A stretch of DNA of 64,000 bases from Leclercia pneumoniae. GTDB taxonomy: Bacteria; Pseudomonadota; Gammaproteobacteria; Enterobacterales; Enterobacteriaceae. Shown piece by piece: positions 20,241-28,380 of the stretch. The DNA lies in assembly GCF_017348915.1 (NCBI RefSeq), contig NZ_CP071383.1, forward strand, positions 434,001-498,000, read 5' to 3'. The position numbers and the translations under genes are program-made. The first letter of the stretch is position 1. Each line of letters begins with the position of its first letter. The notes under the pieces are model-generated. The model was not told the origin of the DNA, did not search any database, and worked only from the letters and a program-made list of their open reading frames with translations.

Positions 20241-20564
20241 TTAAATTGAGCCAAATGCCTGACCCGCCGGACCAAAGGTTGCGCGATAGTCATGCAGCGT
20301 ATCGGCAATGACTTCACGGCCCATCATAAATCCACCTACAGCGCCAAACAGTGCGCCGCAGACGACACCAATGACCGCGGTTACCGCCTGGTTGATGCCC
20401 CCCACAAGTAATCCACCGGCACCACTGACTTTCCCACCAACGGCCACGCCAGTGGAAATGCCGTCAAAAATACCCCAGACAGCCCCTTCGAAACGCTGTT
20501 CAGCGGTTAATTCACCTGCGGCGGCGCTAACAACCTGCATTTCGATAATATTAATTTCACGCAT
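20241..20564 (-). CDS. Small glycine-rich bacteriocin-like protein, copy 1
   Basis: 107 residues, function unknown. The N-terminus MREINIIEMQVVSAAAG resembles double-glycine-type leaders of microcins such as microcin V (which starts MRTLTLNELDSVSGG), but with AAG in place of GG. The rest is a glycine-zipper hydrophobic core (roughly residues 34-84, many GxxxG pairs) with one cysteine, typical of membrane-inserting small proteins. No immunity or export gene is adjacent. It is a tandem paralogue of the gene at 20812-21135 (13 substitutions in 107 residues). ATCTCC upstream on the plus strand gives GGAGAT as ribosome site. Confidence 0.8.
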   Translation of the reverse strand: MREINIIEMQVVSAAAGELTAEQRFEGAVWGIFDGISTGVAVGGKVSGAGGLLVGGINQAVTAVIGVVCGALFGAVGGFMMGREVIADTLHDYRATFGPAGQAFGSI

Positions 20565-20811
20565 TTTCTATCTCCATTGATAATTGATTTATTCCTGAGT
20601 GAAAAACAAATCACAAAGCATTTTTAGTTGGCCCAGTAATTTGCGGAAAAAAGATTAGCAACTAATACATTGAATGAGAAGAGAGTGCGTGTTGCTTCAT
20701 ATATGAAATATGAGTATGAATTGGGGGATTTTATATTTATTTAATGGGATGTATTTACAACGATAACCAGATGCACGGGGATGACCCCGTGCACTGAAAC
20801 ACGAGACGCGC

Positions 20812-21135
20812 TTAAATAGTACCAAATGCCTGACTTGCAGGACCAAAGGTCGCGCGATAGTCATGGCAGGTCTCAGCGATAGCTTCGCGACCCACCATAA
20901 ATCCACCGACAGCACCAAACAGTGCGCCGCAAACGACACCAATGACTGCACTGACGGCCTGGTTGATACCGCCTATGACTAATCCACCCGCACCGCTGAC
21001 CTTCCCGCCTACGGCCACGCCAGTGGAAATGCCATCAAAAAACCCCCAGACAGCCCCTTCGAAACGCTGGTCAGCGGTTAATTCACCTGCGGCGGCGCTA
21101 ACGACCTGCATTTCCATGATGTTAAGTTCACGCAT
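20812..21135 (-). CDS. Small glycine-rich bacteriocin-like protein, copy 2
   Basis: 107 residues, about 88 percent identical to the copy 571 bp to the left. The first 70 or so bases upstream of the start are also well conserved, so the whole unit including its leader was duplicated. It shares the leader-like start MRELNIMEMQVVSAAAG and the GxxxG-rich core. Differences include an extra cysteine in the tail (AETCHDY) and several conservative hydrophobic swaps, as expected if both copies are under selection. Function is unknown. A secreted bacteriocin-like peptide or a membrane stress protein are both possible. Confidence 0.8.
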   Translation of the reverse strand: MRELNIMEMQVVSAAAGELTADQRFEGAVWGFFDGISTGVAVGGKVSGAGGLVIGGINQAVSAVIGVVCGALFGAVGGFMVGREAIAETCHDYRATFGPASQAFGTI

Positions 21136-21614
21136 TATTTATCTCCATTGATAATTGATTTCATCCTGAGTGAAACACAAATTACAGCGCGTATTTTAAT
21201 AAACCCCGTAATTTGCCGAAAAAATGTTAGCAACGAATGGAAGTGATGAGAAGGAGTGTGATTTTATTTCACGTATGAAATATGAATATGAAGTGTGGAG
21301 ATAGAGGCTTTATATCAGCAGTTCTTATATTTATAATGGTCTACAGAGTGCATTTATTGGATGGTAAAGCACACTAATATTATTTTACATCTCAGAATAA
21401 GAAGTAATAATCGGTGCCTTGTTATTCTCATCCTTAAGTTAATTTCCCAGCTATAAAAGATTATATGAAAAAAATTGCCTGGGTCTCTTAATGTATGGTC
21501 AGGGGTTAATTGCTCGCCAGCACTGATAGTGACTGTTTACTGAAAAATGGTCGATGTGATTTCTGAATTATTCGGTTGTATCGTCTTATTGCAAAGGTGA
21601 ATTAAGTCAGTGAA
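21136..21614. other. AT-rich intergenic region
   Basis: About 480 bp between the second glycine-rich gene and the darP terminator. The right-hand gene's leader and promoter should lie in the first 120 bp. I see no ORF, tRNA or strong palindrome in the rest. Its AT content is clearly above the neighbouring genes, suggesting that the duplicated small-gene block is acquired DNA. Confidence 0.4.
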
Positions 21615-21647
21615 TAAAGCGGTACAGGAAACGCCTGCACCGCTTTA
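21615..21647 (-). terminator. Hairpin terminator of darP
   Basis: TAAAGCGGT (21615-21623) pairs with ACCGCTTTA (21639-21647), with an inner CAGG/CCTG stem. It lies 8 bp beyond the darP stop. Confidence 0.65.
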
Positions 21648-21654
21648 ATGCTTA

Positions 21655-22206
21655 TCACTCTTCGTTTTCGGCCAGCTCGCGCAGATACTGGAAAATCAGA
21701 CGCGCAGACTTCGGCGGCTTATTCCCTTCTTTCTCTTTCTTCGCGTTACGGATCAGCGAGCGCAACTGCTGGCGATCCGCCTCCGGCCACAGATTCAGAA
21801 CTTCCGGTACCGCGTCATCACCTTGTTCAATCAAACGATCGCGGATCTGCTCCAGTTTATGGAACAGGGCAACCTGCTGGTTGTGGCGATTTTTCAGCTT
21901 ATCAAGAGCCTGGCGGATAGGATCAACGTCGCGCTGGCGCAACATTTTGCCAATCAGCTGCAGCTGGCGGCGACGGCCTTCTTTTTTGATTTTTTGTGCC
22001 AGTTCAATGGCGGCACGCAGGTCCGGGTCGAGCGGGATCTTATCCAGCGCGTTCTTACCCAGATCAACCATTTCTGCGCCAAGCTGTTTTAACTCTTCGG
22101 CGTCGCGTTTAATTTCACTTTTACTGACCCAGATGATCTCATCATCTTCGTCTTCGATGTCATCACCGGGAACGTCGTCGAGCCAGTCGTCGGGCTGCTT
22201 AGTCAT
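21655..22206 (-). CDS. darP: Ribosome-associated protein DarP (YjgA)
   Basis: 183 residues, the E. coli YjgA length. It is a small, highly charged, all-helical protein that binds the 50S subunit late in assembly and aids maturation of the peptidyl-transferase centre. The acidic N-terminal stretch ([22 protein letters not shown]) and the conserved [16 protein letters not shown] segment identify it. Divergent from pmbA with under 100 bp between starts. Confidence 0.94.
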   Translation of the reverse strand: MTKQPDDWLDDVPGDDIEDEDDEIIWVSKSEIKRDAEELKQLGAEMVDLGKNALDKIPLDPDLRAAIELAQKIKKEGRRRQLQLIGKMLRQRDVDPIRQALDKLKNRHNQQVALFHKLEQIRDRLIEQGDDAVPEVLNLWPEADRQQLRSLIRNAKKEKEGNKPPKSARLIFQYLRELAENEE

Positions 22207-22301
22207 GTCAGGCTCCTTAAAAAAAGAGGCTAATGTTACCAGTTAAGACGCGTACTGAGAAACGGTTCTCTGTTAGACTTCAGCTAACTACACCTTACAT
22301 T

Positions 22302-23654
22302 ATGGCATTTACGATGAAAGTGATCTCACAAGTTGCAGCGCAGCGTAAAGCACTGGAAGACGCAGTATCCACGGCGCTGGAGCTGGCTTCAGGGAAATCC
22401 GACGGGGCAGAAGTCGCCGTCAGCAAAACCACCGGCATCAGCGTAAGCACCCGCTATGGTGAAGTGGAAAACGTTGAATTTAATAGCGATGGTGCGCTGG
22501 GCATCACCGTTTATCATCAAAACCGCAAAGGCAGCGCCTCCTCTACTGACCTGAGTCCGGACGCCATCGCCCGTACTGTTCAGGCAGCGCTGGATATTGC
22601 CCGTTACACATCGCCGGATCCTTTCGCCGGCGTCGCGGATAAAGAGTTACTGGCCTTTGATGCACCGGATCTCGATCTCTTCCACCCGGCAGAAATCTCG
22701 CCGGACGAAGCGATCGAACTGGCAGCCCGCGCCGAACAGGCCTCGCTGAAAGCCGATAAACGCATCACCAATACTGAAGGCGGCAGCTTTAACAGCCACT
22801 ACGGCATTAAAGTTTTCGGCAACAGCCACGGCATGATGCAGGGCTATAGCTCGACGCGTCACTCCCTGTCGAGCTGCGTGATTGCCGAAGAGAACGGCGA
22901 CATGGAGCGCGATTACGCCTACACCATTGGCCGGGCTTTCGGCGATTTACAGACGCCGGAATGGGTGGGTGAAGAGTGCGCACGCCGCACGCTGTCTCGC
23001 CTGGCGCCGCGTAAACTTTCTACTATGAAAGCGCCGGTGATCTTCGCCAACGAAGTCGCTACCGGTCTGTTTGGTCACCTGGTGGGGGCGATCGCCGGCG
23101 GTGCGGTCTACCGCAAATCCACTTTCCTCCTCGATTCGCTGGGCAAACAGATCCTGCCGGAGTGGCTCACCATTGAAGAGCATCCACACCTGCTGAAAGG
23201 ACTGGCCTCAACGCCGTTCGACAGTGAAGGGGTACGCACAGAACGCCGCGATATCATCAAAGAGGGGATTCTCACCCAGTGGCTGCTCACCAGCTACTCG
23301 GCACGTAAACTCGGGCTGAAAAGCACCGGCCATGCGGGCGGCATTCATAACTGGCGCATAGAAGGGCAGGGGCTGAGCTTCGAGCAGATGCTGAAAGAGA
23401 TGGGCACCGGGCTGGTGGTCACCGAGCTGATGGGGCAGGGCGTCAGCGGTATTACCGGTGATTACTCCCGTGGCGCGGCCGGTTTCTGGGTAGAAAATGG
23501 CGAGATTCAGTTCCCGGTGAGCGAAATTACCATCGCCGGAAATCTAAAAGATATGTGGCGCAATATGGTCACGATCGGAAACGATATCGAAACACGCAGC
23601 AATATTCAGTGTGGTTCAGTACTGTTACCAGAGATGAAAATTGCTGGTGAGTAA
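22302..23654 (+). CDS. pmbA: Metalloprotease PmbA/TldE
   Basis: 450 residues, the E. coli length, from the ATG at 22302 ([10 protein letters not shown]). Earlier in-frame starts reach into the darP promoter. TldE is the non-catalytic partner of TldD in a heterodimeric zinc protease that removes the leader of microcin B17 and degrades unfolded peptides such as CcdA. The central [16 protein letters not shown] segment and the N-terminal domain match the family. Its role in processing antibiotic peptides is worth noting beside the bacteriocin-like genes, though no link is shown. Confidence 0.95.
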   Translation: MAFTMKVISQVAAQRKALEDAVSTALELASGKSDGAEVAVSKTTGISVSTRYGEVENVEFNSDGALGITVYHQNRKGSASSTDLSPDAIARTVQAALDIARYTSPDPFAGVADKELLAFDAPDLDLFHPAEISPDEAIELAARAEQASLKADKRITNTEGGSFNSHYGIKVFGNSHGMMQGYSSTRHSLSSCVIAEENGDMERDYAYTIGRAFGDLQTPEWVGEECARRTLSRLAPRKLSTMKAPVIFANEVATGLFGHLVGAIAGGAVYRKSTFLLDSLGKQILPEWLTIEEHPHLLKGLASTPFDSEGVRTERRDIIKEGILTQWLLTSYSARKLGLKSTGHAGGIHNWRIEGQGLSFEQMLKEMGTGLVVTELMGQGVSGITGDYSRGAAGFWVENGEIQFPVSEITIAGNLKDMWRNMVTIGNDIETRSNIQCGSVLLPEMKIAGE

Positions 23655-23657
23655 AAC

Positions 23658-23680
23658 AAGCGCGCCCGGCGCGCTTTTTT
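23658..23680 (+). terminator. Intrinsic terminator of pmbA
   Basis: AAGCGCGCC-C-GGCGCGCTT (effective 8-bp stem) followed by six T residues, directly after the pmbA stop. Confidence 0.88.
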
Positions 23681-23705
23681 AATAACAAAAAAAAGGAAGT
23701 GAGCA

Positions 23706-24092
23706 ATGCGTAAAAACCTGTTAGCTATCCTGGCGGCATCATCGCTGGTGTTGAGTTCATCTGTCTTCGCAGCCGATCTGGAAGACAACATGGATACCCT
23801 CGCTGAAAATCTGAAAGTGGTGCAAAAAACCGATAATGCGGATGAAATGAAAGCCGCATTAACGAAGATGCGCGCCGCCGCGGTCGATTCGCAGAAAGCG
23901 ACACCGCCAAAGCTGGAAGACAAAGCTCCCGATAGCGCAGAGATGAAAGATTACCGTCAGGGTCTTGAGACGCTGGTCGGTCAGATCGATGGTGCACTGA
24001 AACTGGCTAACGAAGGCAAAGTGAAAGAGGCCCGGGCCGCTGCGGATGCGTTTGCCGCCACCCGCAATGAGAACCACAAAAAATTCCGTTAA
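23706..24092 (+). CDS. cybC: Soluble periplasmic cytochrome b562
   Basis: 128 residues: a 22-residue signal peptide (cleavage [11 protein letters not shown]) and a 106-residue four-helix bundle, as in E. coli b562. The two axial haem ligands are conserved, Met7 and His102 of the mature protein (DNM at the start, NENHKKFR at the end). It carries one non-covalent haem b and its physiological partner is unknown. Unlike the broken cybC of some laboratory strains, this copy has an intact signal peptide. Confidence 0.95.
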   Translation: MRKNLLAILAASSLVLSSSVFAADLEDNMDTLAENLKVVQKTDNADEMKAALTKMRAAAVDSQKATPPKLEDKAPDSAEMKDYRQGLETLVGQIDGALKLANEGKVKEARAAADAFAATRNENHKKFR

Positions 24093-24126
24093 ATGGGTGC
24101 CTGAGCTGTACGTCTTCTCCCCGTGT

Positions 24127-24151
24127 GCGGAGGCGCGCGAAACGCCTCCGC
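24127..24151. terminator. Hairpin between cybC and the Hok gene
   Basis: GCGGAGGCG (24127-24135) pairs perfectly with CGCCTCCGC (24143-24151). It lies between convergent genes and probably serves as 3' structure for both transcripts. Confidence 0.6.
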
Positions 24152-24162
24152 ATGTTTGCTCC

Positions 24163-24318
24163 TTACTTACCGGAGCGACAATCCAGTCGCGCTACCACTT
24201 CGAAAGATCCGTTACGAAAACCGATCTCGCACAGTGTTTTCCTCGTTGCCAGTGTTAAGATGATTATTGTCAAAGAAATAATCATCAGAGCCCTGATAAT
24301 GGGGTCTCTGCGTTTCAT
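24163..24318 (-). CDS. Hok/Gef-family type I toxin
   Basis: 51-residue membrane peptide from the ATG at 24318, preceded by AAGGAGG. A single hydrophobic segment (residues 8-24, IRALMIISLTIIILTLA) is followed by the family signature TRKTLCEI and the tail VARLDCRSGK, matching HokA/HokC/R1 Hok (TRKSLCEI...ESGK). Hok proteins depolarise the inner membrane. Translation is normally blocked by the antisense Sok RNA and by leader folding. A longer start at 24354 is possible but lacks a ribosome site. The second tail cysteine where R1 Hok has a tyrosine is unusual. Confidence 0.88.
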   Translation of the reverse strand: MKRRDPIIRALMIISLTIIILTLATRKTLCEIGFRNGSFEVVARLDCRSGK

Positions 24319-24319
24319 G

Positions 24320-24418
24320 GATGCCTCCTTGCTTTTATGCGGGCGAGGTAGCAAACGTCACGTGGTGAGACGTAATGTTTCGGGCCCCCGCCCTGATTTT
24401 ATGTCAGGCGGGGCTTTC
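24320..24418 (+). ncRNA. Candidate Sok-like antisense RNA and leader of the Hok mRNA
   Basis: The DNA just upstream of the toxin start, read on the plus strand, ends in a terminator-like hairpin (CCCCGCCCTGA with TCAGGCGGGG, 24387-24413) followed by CTTT. In hok/sok loci the antisense RNA is encoded here, opposite the toxin leader, and ends in such a hairpin. The RNA 5' end and promoter cannot be fixed by eye. Confidence 0.4.
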
Positions 24419-24753
24419 CACTTTCCGTCTCTTGCCTGAGACGGTCAGTCTCAAGCACCCGCAGCCACTCTATCCCATCCCCATAAGAAAACCTTATCTG
24501 CGTCACATTTCTACGAGGCTGCTCGTAAACTTTTCCACTTCGCTTTCCGTTATCTCCCGTTGAATAGCGTGATGCGCATCACGTAAACCCCGGGTTTTAT
24601 CTCCATTTCACCCATTTCTGTGGCACAGATCACTGGTGCCGCCCGCCTTTCCACTTCGAAGTGGAAAACAACTCGCTACAAACTCTCCACCTGCAACGTT
24701 AGTTTTATTCCAGAGCCATTAACGGGGTAAGACGAGTGATAAACGGAGCGGTA
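24415..24753 (+). promoter_or_regulatory. Control region of the DUF4310-4312 sugar-acid operon
   Basis: About 340 non-coding bases. A perfect 20-bp palindrome TTTCCACTTCGAAGTGGAAA is at 24648-24667. Its half TTTCCACTT occurs again at 24415-24423 and 24532-24540, roughly 117 bp apart. A CRP-like palindrome GTGA-TGCGCA-TCAC is at 24569-24582. The arrangement fits catabolite control plus a dedicated activator, most likely the PTS-controlled regulator encoded by the last gene of the operon. No confident -35/-10 pair was found. Confidence 0.55.
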
Positions 24754-25074
24754 ATGAACGACGTTGAGGACCAGGCAGCGAAAACTGAACAGCTCGCTGA
24801 CACCATGCTAGAGCAGGTTTTTGCCCTGCTTGGCCGCCACACCATCATCCCCAATGACGTGCAAAAGCAGATGCTGACCTCCCACGTTCGCGCCATGGCG
24901 CACCGGTCAGTGACCGGCGAACCTTTACCGGAGGTCGAAGCGGACCTGTTTGATGAAATTTCACCTGATTCAATGCGGCTTGCCCGTGAAGTGGTAGCGC
25001 AGTTTGGCAACCTTCCTGATGAAGAGGCCTGGCTGCTCTCCGTTCACTTCGAAGTCGCGAAAGACAACCTTTAA
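24754..25074 (+). CDS. Small PRD-domain protein
   Basis: 106 residues forming a single PTS-regulation-domain (PRD) fold, with the two positions normally phosphorylated occupied by His44 (LTSHVRAMAH) and His98 (LSVHFEVAK). There is no DNA- or RNA-binding domain attached. A free-standing PRD at the head of a sugar operon suggests a phosphorylation sensor or a subunit of the transport complex that follows. I chose the ATG at 24754 (GGAG at 24745-24748) over the GTG at 24736. First gene of a ten-gene operon. Confidence 0.8.
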   Translation: MNDVEDQAAKTEQLADTMLEQVFALLGRHTIIPNDVQKQMLTSHVRAMAHRSVTGEPLPEVEADLFDEISPDSMRLAREVVAQFGNLPDEEAWLLSVHFEVAKDNL

Positions 25075-25085
25075 GGAGCAACACA

Positions 25086-25448
25086 ATGGAACAAATTACT
25101 GTGGTTATTGGCGATCGTCTGGGTAAAGGCCAGAAAGTGGCGGCAGGTGTAGAGAAAGCGGGCGGTCGTGCAGTGGTTGTGCCGGGCGTTGCGGCGGATA
25201 TGAAGCTGGGCGACGTCATGAAAGCGGAAAACGCGACCTTCGGGATCTCTTTCTGCGGCAGCGGCGGCGCGGGTGCCATCACCGCGCAGACCAAATATGG
25301 CTACAAAGCGAAATACGGCATGCGTTCCGTGGAAGAGGGCGTGACCGCCATCAACGAAGGCTGCAACGTACTGGGCTTTGGCTTTATGGATAAAGAAGAG
25401 CTGGGCGAGCGTCTGGTTCAGGCGTGGCAGAAGAAGCACGGCGCATAA
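25086..25448 (+). CDS. SFCGS-family glycine-rich protein (uncharacterised; possible EIIB-like)
   Basis: 120 residues with the family hallmark SFCGSGGAGAI at 55-65. The pattern of a hydrophobic strand (ATFGI) ending in a cysteine and a glycine/serine loop resembles the phosphocysteine P-loop of PTS EIIB proteins (CGSG...), making Cys57 a candidate phosphorylation site. This is my inference. The family has no assigned function. A second strand-rich segment (VVIGDRLGKGQKVAAGV) opens the protein. It lies 11 bp after the PRD gene and is followed directly by the DUF4312 gene. Confidence 0.85.
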   Translation: MEQITVVIGDRLGKGQKVAAGVEKAGGRAVVVPGVAADMKLGDVMKAENATFGISFCGSGGAGAITAQTKYGYKAKYGMRSVEEGVTAINEGCNVLGFGFMDKEELGERLVQAWQKKHGA

Positions 25449-25450
25449 AC

Positions 25451-25750
25451 ATGAAAGAGCAATTCACCACCACGGTGAGAGTGAAAGGCAAGGGCGAGGC
25501 CAAAGCGCGCGCCTTTGCCGACGCGCTGAACCACGTTCAGGCCGCGGTGATGAAAGCATCGCCGCATATCTTACTGCGTATTGAGCCACAGGACGTGCAG
25601 GTTGTTCAGGCGCAAGAAGCGGTGCGGAAAGAGGCGTTTCTGTTCTTCTTTCTGCGCCGGGAAAGACGCACCTACAGCGTGGAGCTGGATGTGACCGTCA
25701 ACGTGACTGCCATCAATCTGGACCAGGTGGACTTTGTCACGCAACGCTGA
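25451..25750 (+). CDS. DUF4312-family protein
   Basis: 99 residues, soluble, unknown function. The start at 25451 (MKEQFTTTVRVKG) is 2 bp after the previous stop. The alternation of strand and helix (FTTTVRVKGKGEAKARAF...ILLRIEPQDVQVVQ...YSVELDVTVNVTAINL) suggests a small alpha/beta sandwich. It is always considered here as part of the DUF4310-4311-4312 set, so it is probably a cytoplasmic or peripheral subunit of the same membrane complex. Confidence 0.85.
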   Translation: MKEQFTTTVRVKGKGEAKARAFADALNHVQAAVMKASPHILLRIEPQDVQVVQAQEAVRKEAFLFFFLRRERRTYSVELDVTVNVTAINLDQVDFVTQR

Positions 25751-25772
25751 TTCTTACTAATAGGGCAGACTA

Positions 25773-26549
25773 ATGTTCCTGATAATTTTAATAAAATCGC
25801 TCATCATCGGCGGCCTGGTTGGCGTCGGCGTAGGCGCCGGGGCTGCACGCATGTTTCATGCGCCTACCACACAGGGTATGGGCGCGTTTCGTACGTTGGG
25901 GGAACTGAACTCCTGTGAAGGAGATCCGGCGTCTCACTTCTCCTTTGGGTTAGGCTTCTTCTTTAACGCCTGGGCCTCTTCCGTCGCAGCAGGCTCCTTC
26001 ACGCAGGACGTTGACCATCGCATCATCCCGAACTGGGGCGCGGCTGCGCTGATGATCAAAAACCGTAACGTCGGCGAGACGCTGCACGACCCACGCAAAA
26101 TGGCGATTGCCTGCGGCGTGATCGGCATGCTCGTCGTGACCTTCCTTAACCTTACCGCCTCTTCCGTTCCCGCCGCGCTTCAGGTCACCGCCGTGAAGGT
26201 GCTGGTCCCTGCGGCCAACCTGCTGGTGAATACCGTGATGCCGGTGATCTTCTGGCTGGCGGCCATCGACGCGGGTAAAAAATCCGGCTTCTGGGCCACC
26301 GTGTTTGGCGGCGCGGCGCAGCTGATCATGGGTAACGCCGTACCGGGTCTGGTGCTGGGTATCCTGATTGGTAAAGGCGTTGAAGAGAGCGGCTGGAACC
26401 ACGTCACCAAGGTGATGATGGTGGCTATCGTTCTGCTGTTCGTACTGAGCGGCTTCTTCCGCGGCTTCGACATGAAGATGATCGAATCCTTCCATCTGAC
26501 CGTGCCGAACTGGCTCGACATGATCCACAACTCGCTCAGCGGTAAATAA
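25773..26549 (+). CDS. DUF4311-family integral membrane protein
   Basis: 258 residues with about six hydrophobic stretches (near 4-26, 60-75, 108-128, 140-165, 175-200, 208-228) and glycine-rich loops. Conserved-looking polar segments inside the membrane part are GMGAFRTLGELNSCEGDPASHF and QDVDHRIIPNW, reminiscent of substrate-handling loops of a carrier. No known transporter family is recognisable by eye. With the next gene it probably forms the two-subunit membrane core of an uptake system for the operon's substrate. Confidence 0.85.
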   Translation: MFLIILIKSLIIGGLVGVGVGAGAARMFHAPTTQGMGAFRTLGELNSCEGDPASHFSFGLGFFFNAWASSVAAGSFTQDVDHRIIPNWGAAALMIKNRNVGETLHDPRKMAIACGVIGMLVVTFLNLTASSVPAALQVTAVKVLVPAANLLVNTVMPVIFWLAAIDAGKKSGFWATVFGGAAQLIMGNAVPGLVLGILIGKGVEESGWNHVTKVMMVAIVLLFVLSGFFRGFDMKMIESFHLTVPNWLDMIHNSLSGK

Positions 26550-26562
26550 CAGGAGCCTCTAA

Positions 26563-27204
26563 ATGGAACAAAATAAAGGTTTTTGGTATGCCGACTGGTC
26601 GTTCCCGATCTTTGTTGGCCTGCTCTCCTCCGGCGTCTTCGCCGGGACGCACATGTACTACCTGTACGGCATCGGCGCCTTTAACGAAGTGGCCTTCGTG
26701 GCGATGCTGAAAGCGGGCATGGATACCGGCGTGTACGGCGCGGTCGCCGCGTTTGGCGCCAGCTTCCTGTTCGCGCGCATCATTGAAGGGTCGCTGGTCG
26801 GTATCCTGGATATCGGCGGGGCGATCCAGACCGGCGTAGGCCTGGGTGTACCGGCGCTGCTGCTGGGCGCGGGGATTATGTTCCCGGTGACCAACTTTAT
26901 TGCCGCCCTGATAACCGGTCTGGTGATTGGCCTGGCGATTGGCTACGTCATCATTCTGGCGCGTAAGTTCACCATCAACCAGAGCAACTCCACCTACGGC
27001 GCAGACGTGATGATGGGCGCGGGTAACGCCTCCGGCCGCTTCCTTGGTCCATTGATTATCCTCAGCGCCATGACCGCCTCCATTCCGATTGGCGTGGGTT
27101 CTCTGCTGGGCGCACTGCTGTTTTACATCTGGCAGAAGCCGATTACCGGCGGCGCCATCCTCGGTGCGATGCTGTTGGGCTGGCTGTTCCCGGTCGCCCT
27201 TTAA
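26563..27204 (+). CDS. DUF4310-family integral membrane protein
   Basis: 213 residues, very hydrophobic, about six membrane helices and repeated glycine motifs (GVGLGVPALLLGAGIMFPV, GGAILGAMLLGWLFPVAL). The hydrophilic loop ILARKFTINQSNSTYGADVMMGAGNASG may face the cytoplasm. Uncharacterised family. It is separated from the DUF4311 gene by 13 bp with an AGGAG site, so the two are surely co-expressed and likely partners. Confidence 0.85.
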   Translation: MEQNKGFWYADWSFPIFVGLLSSGVFAGTHMYYLYGIGAFNEVAFVAMLKAGMDTGVYGAVAAFGASFLFARIIEGSLVGILDIGGAIQTGVGLGVPALLLGAGIMFPVTNFIAALITGLVIGLAIGYVIILARKFTINQSNSTYGADVMMGAGNASGRFLGPLIILSAMTASIPIGVGSLLGALLFYIWQKPITGGAILGAMLLGWLFPVAL

Positions 27205-27246
27205 TACCCGCGGGCGCTTCGGCGCCCGCTCCTTCAGGAGATACGC

Positions 27247-28380
27247 ATGTTTGATTTACTCCTGCGCCGTGCGCGCCTTACCGACGATACCCTGACCGAT
27301 ATCGCCATTCAGGACGGGAAAATCGCGGCGCTGGGCGAAATTGACGCTCCCGCACGTAAAATGGTCGAGCTGAACGGCGATGTGTTTGTCAGCGCCGGCT
27401 GGATCGATTCTCACGTTCACTGCTACCCGAACTCTCCCATTTACCACGACGAGCCGGACAGCGTCGGCATCGCCACCGGCGTCACCTCGGTGGTAGACGC
27501 AGGCAGTACCGGGGCCGACGACGTTGACGATTTCTACGCGATTACCCGCAAGGCCACAACCGAGGTCTTTGCCCTGCTGAACATCTCCCGCGTTGGGCTG
27601 ATCGCCCAGAATGAACTCGCCAATATGGCGAATATCGACGCCGGGGCAGTGAAGCAGGCGGTAACACGCCACCCCGATTTTATCGTTGGCCTGAAGGCGC
27701 GCATGAGCAGCAGCGTGGTGGGCGACAACGGCATTACGCCGCTGGAGCGCGCGAAAGCCATTCAGAAAGAGAACGGCGATCTGCCGCTGATGGTGCACAT
27801 CGGCAACAACCCGCCGAACCTCGATGAAATTGCCGAACTGCTGAGCAGCGGCGATATCATCACCCACTGCTACAACGGCAAGCCGAACCGCATTCTGACC
27901 CCCTCTGGCGAGCTGCGCGCGTCTATCACCGCCGCCCTGAAGCGCGGCGTGCGACTCGACGTCGGCCACGGCACGGCGAGCTTTAGCTTTGAAGTGGCGA
28001 AACGCGCCATCGCGATGGGCATTCTGCCGCACACCATCAGCTCGGATATCTACTGCCGCAACCGCATCAACGGCCCGGTCGGCTCACTGGCGAGCGTGAT
28101 GTCGAAATTCCTCGCCATCGGCATGTCGCTGCCGCAGGTGATCGCCTGCGTGACCGAAAACGCCGCCGACGGCCTGCGCCTGACGCGCAAAGGGCGCATT
28201 CAGCCGGGTCTCGATGCCGACCTGACGCTCTTCACCGTTAAACGTCAGCCGACGCTGTTGACCGATGCTGAAAACGACAGCCTGCAGGCTGAACATATTC
28301 TGGTGCCGCTTGCCGCCATCCGCGCGGGCAAGGGCTACATGACCGAACAAGGGAGCACGGAACATGCCTTCGATTTATGA
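27247..28380 (+). CDS. Amidohydrolase/deacetylase-family metallohydrolase
   Basis: 377 residues of the amidohydrolase superfamily (metal-dependent TIM barrel). Visible metal ligands are the H56-x-H58 motif, carboxylated Lys150 (GLKARMS), His184, His207 and Asp267 (SSDIYC), with His241 nearby, consistent with a binuclear centre. Related enzymes hydrolyse N-acyl or amide groups. In this operon removal of an acyl group from an amino-sugar acid before DgaE action is the logical step. The substrate is not shown by sequence. Its end overlaps the dgaE start by 17 bp. Confidence 0.88.
   Translation: MFDLLLRRARLTDDTLTDIAIQDGKIAALGEIDAPARKMVELNGDVFVSAGWIDSHVHCYPNSPIYHDEPDSVGIATGVTSVVDAGSTGADDVDDFYAITRKATTEVFALLNISRVGLIAQNELANMANIDAGAVKQAVTRHPDFIVGLKARMSSSVVGDNGITPLERAKAIQKENGDLPLMVHIGNNPPNLDEIAELLSSGDIITHCYNGKPNRILTPSGELRASITAALKRGVRLDVGHGTASFSFEVAKRAIAMGILPHTISSDIYCRNRINGPVGSLASVMSKFLAIGMSLPQVIACVTENAADGLRLTRKGRIQPGLDADLTLFTVKRQPTLLTDAENDSLQAEHILVPLAAIRAGKGYMTEQGSTEHAFDL

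Noticed and set aside
22302..23654. TldE taken as processing enzyme for the nearby bacteriocin-like peptides
   Set aside because: pmbA is a conserved core gene in this position in relatives without those peptides, so proximity is not evidence.
24661..24677. A -24/-12-like pattern (GTGGAAAACAACTCGCT) that could be a sigma-54 promoter of the sugar-acid operon
   Set aside because: The GG-N10-GC spacing fits, but the boxes are poor, and the operon's regulator lacks the AAA+ domain needed for sigma-54 activation. The first bases belong to the 20-bp palindrome.
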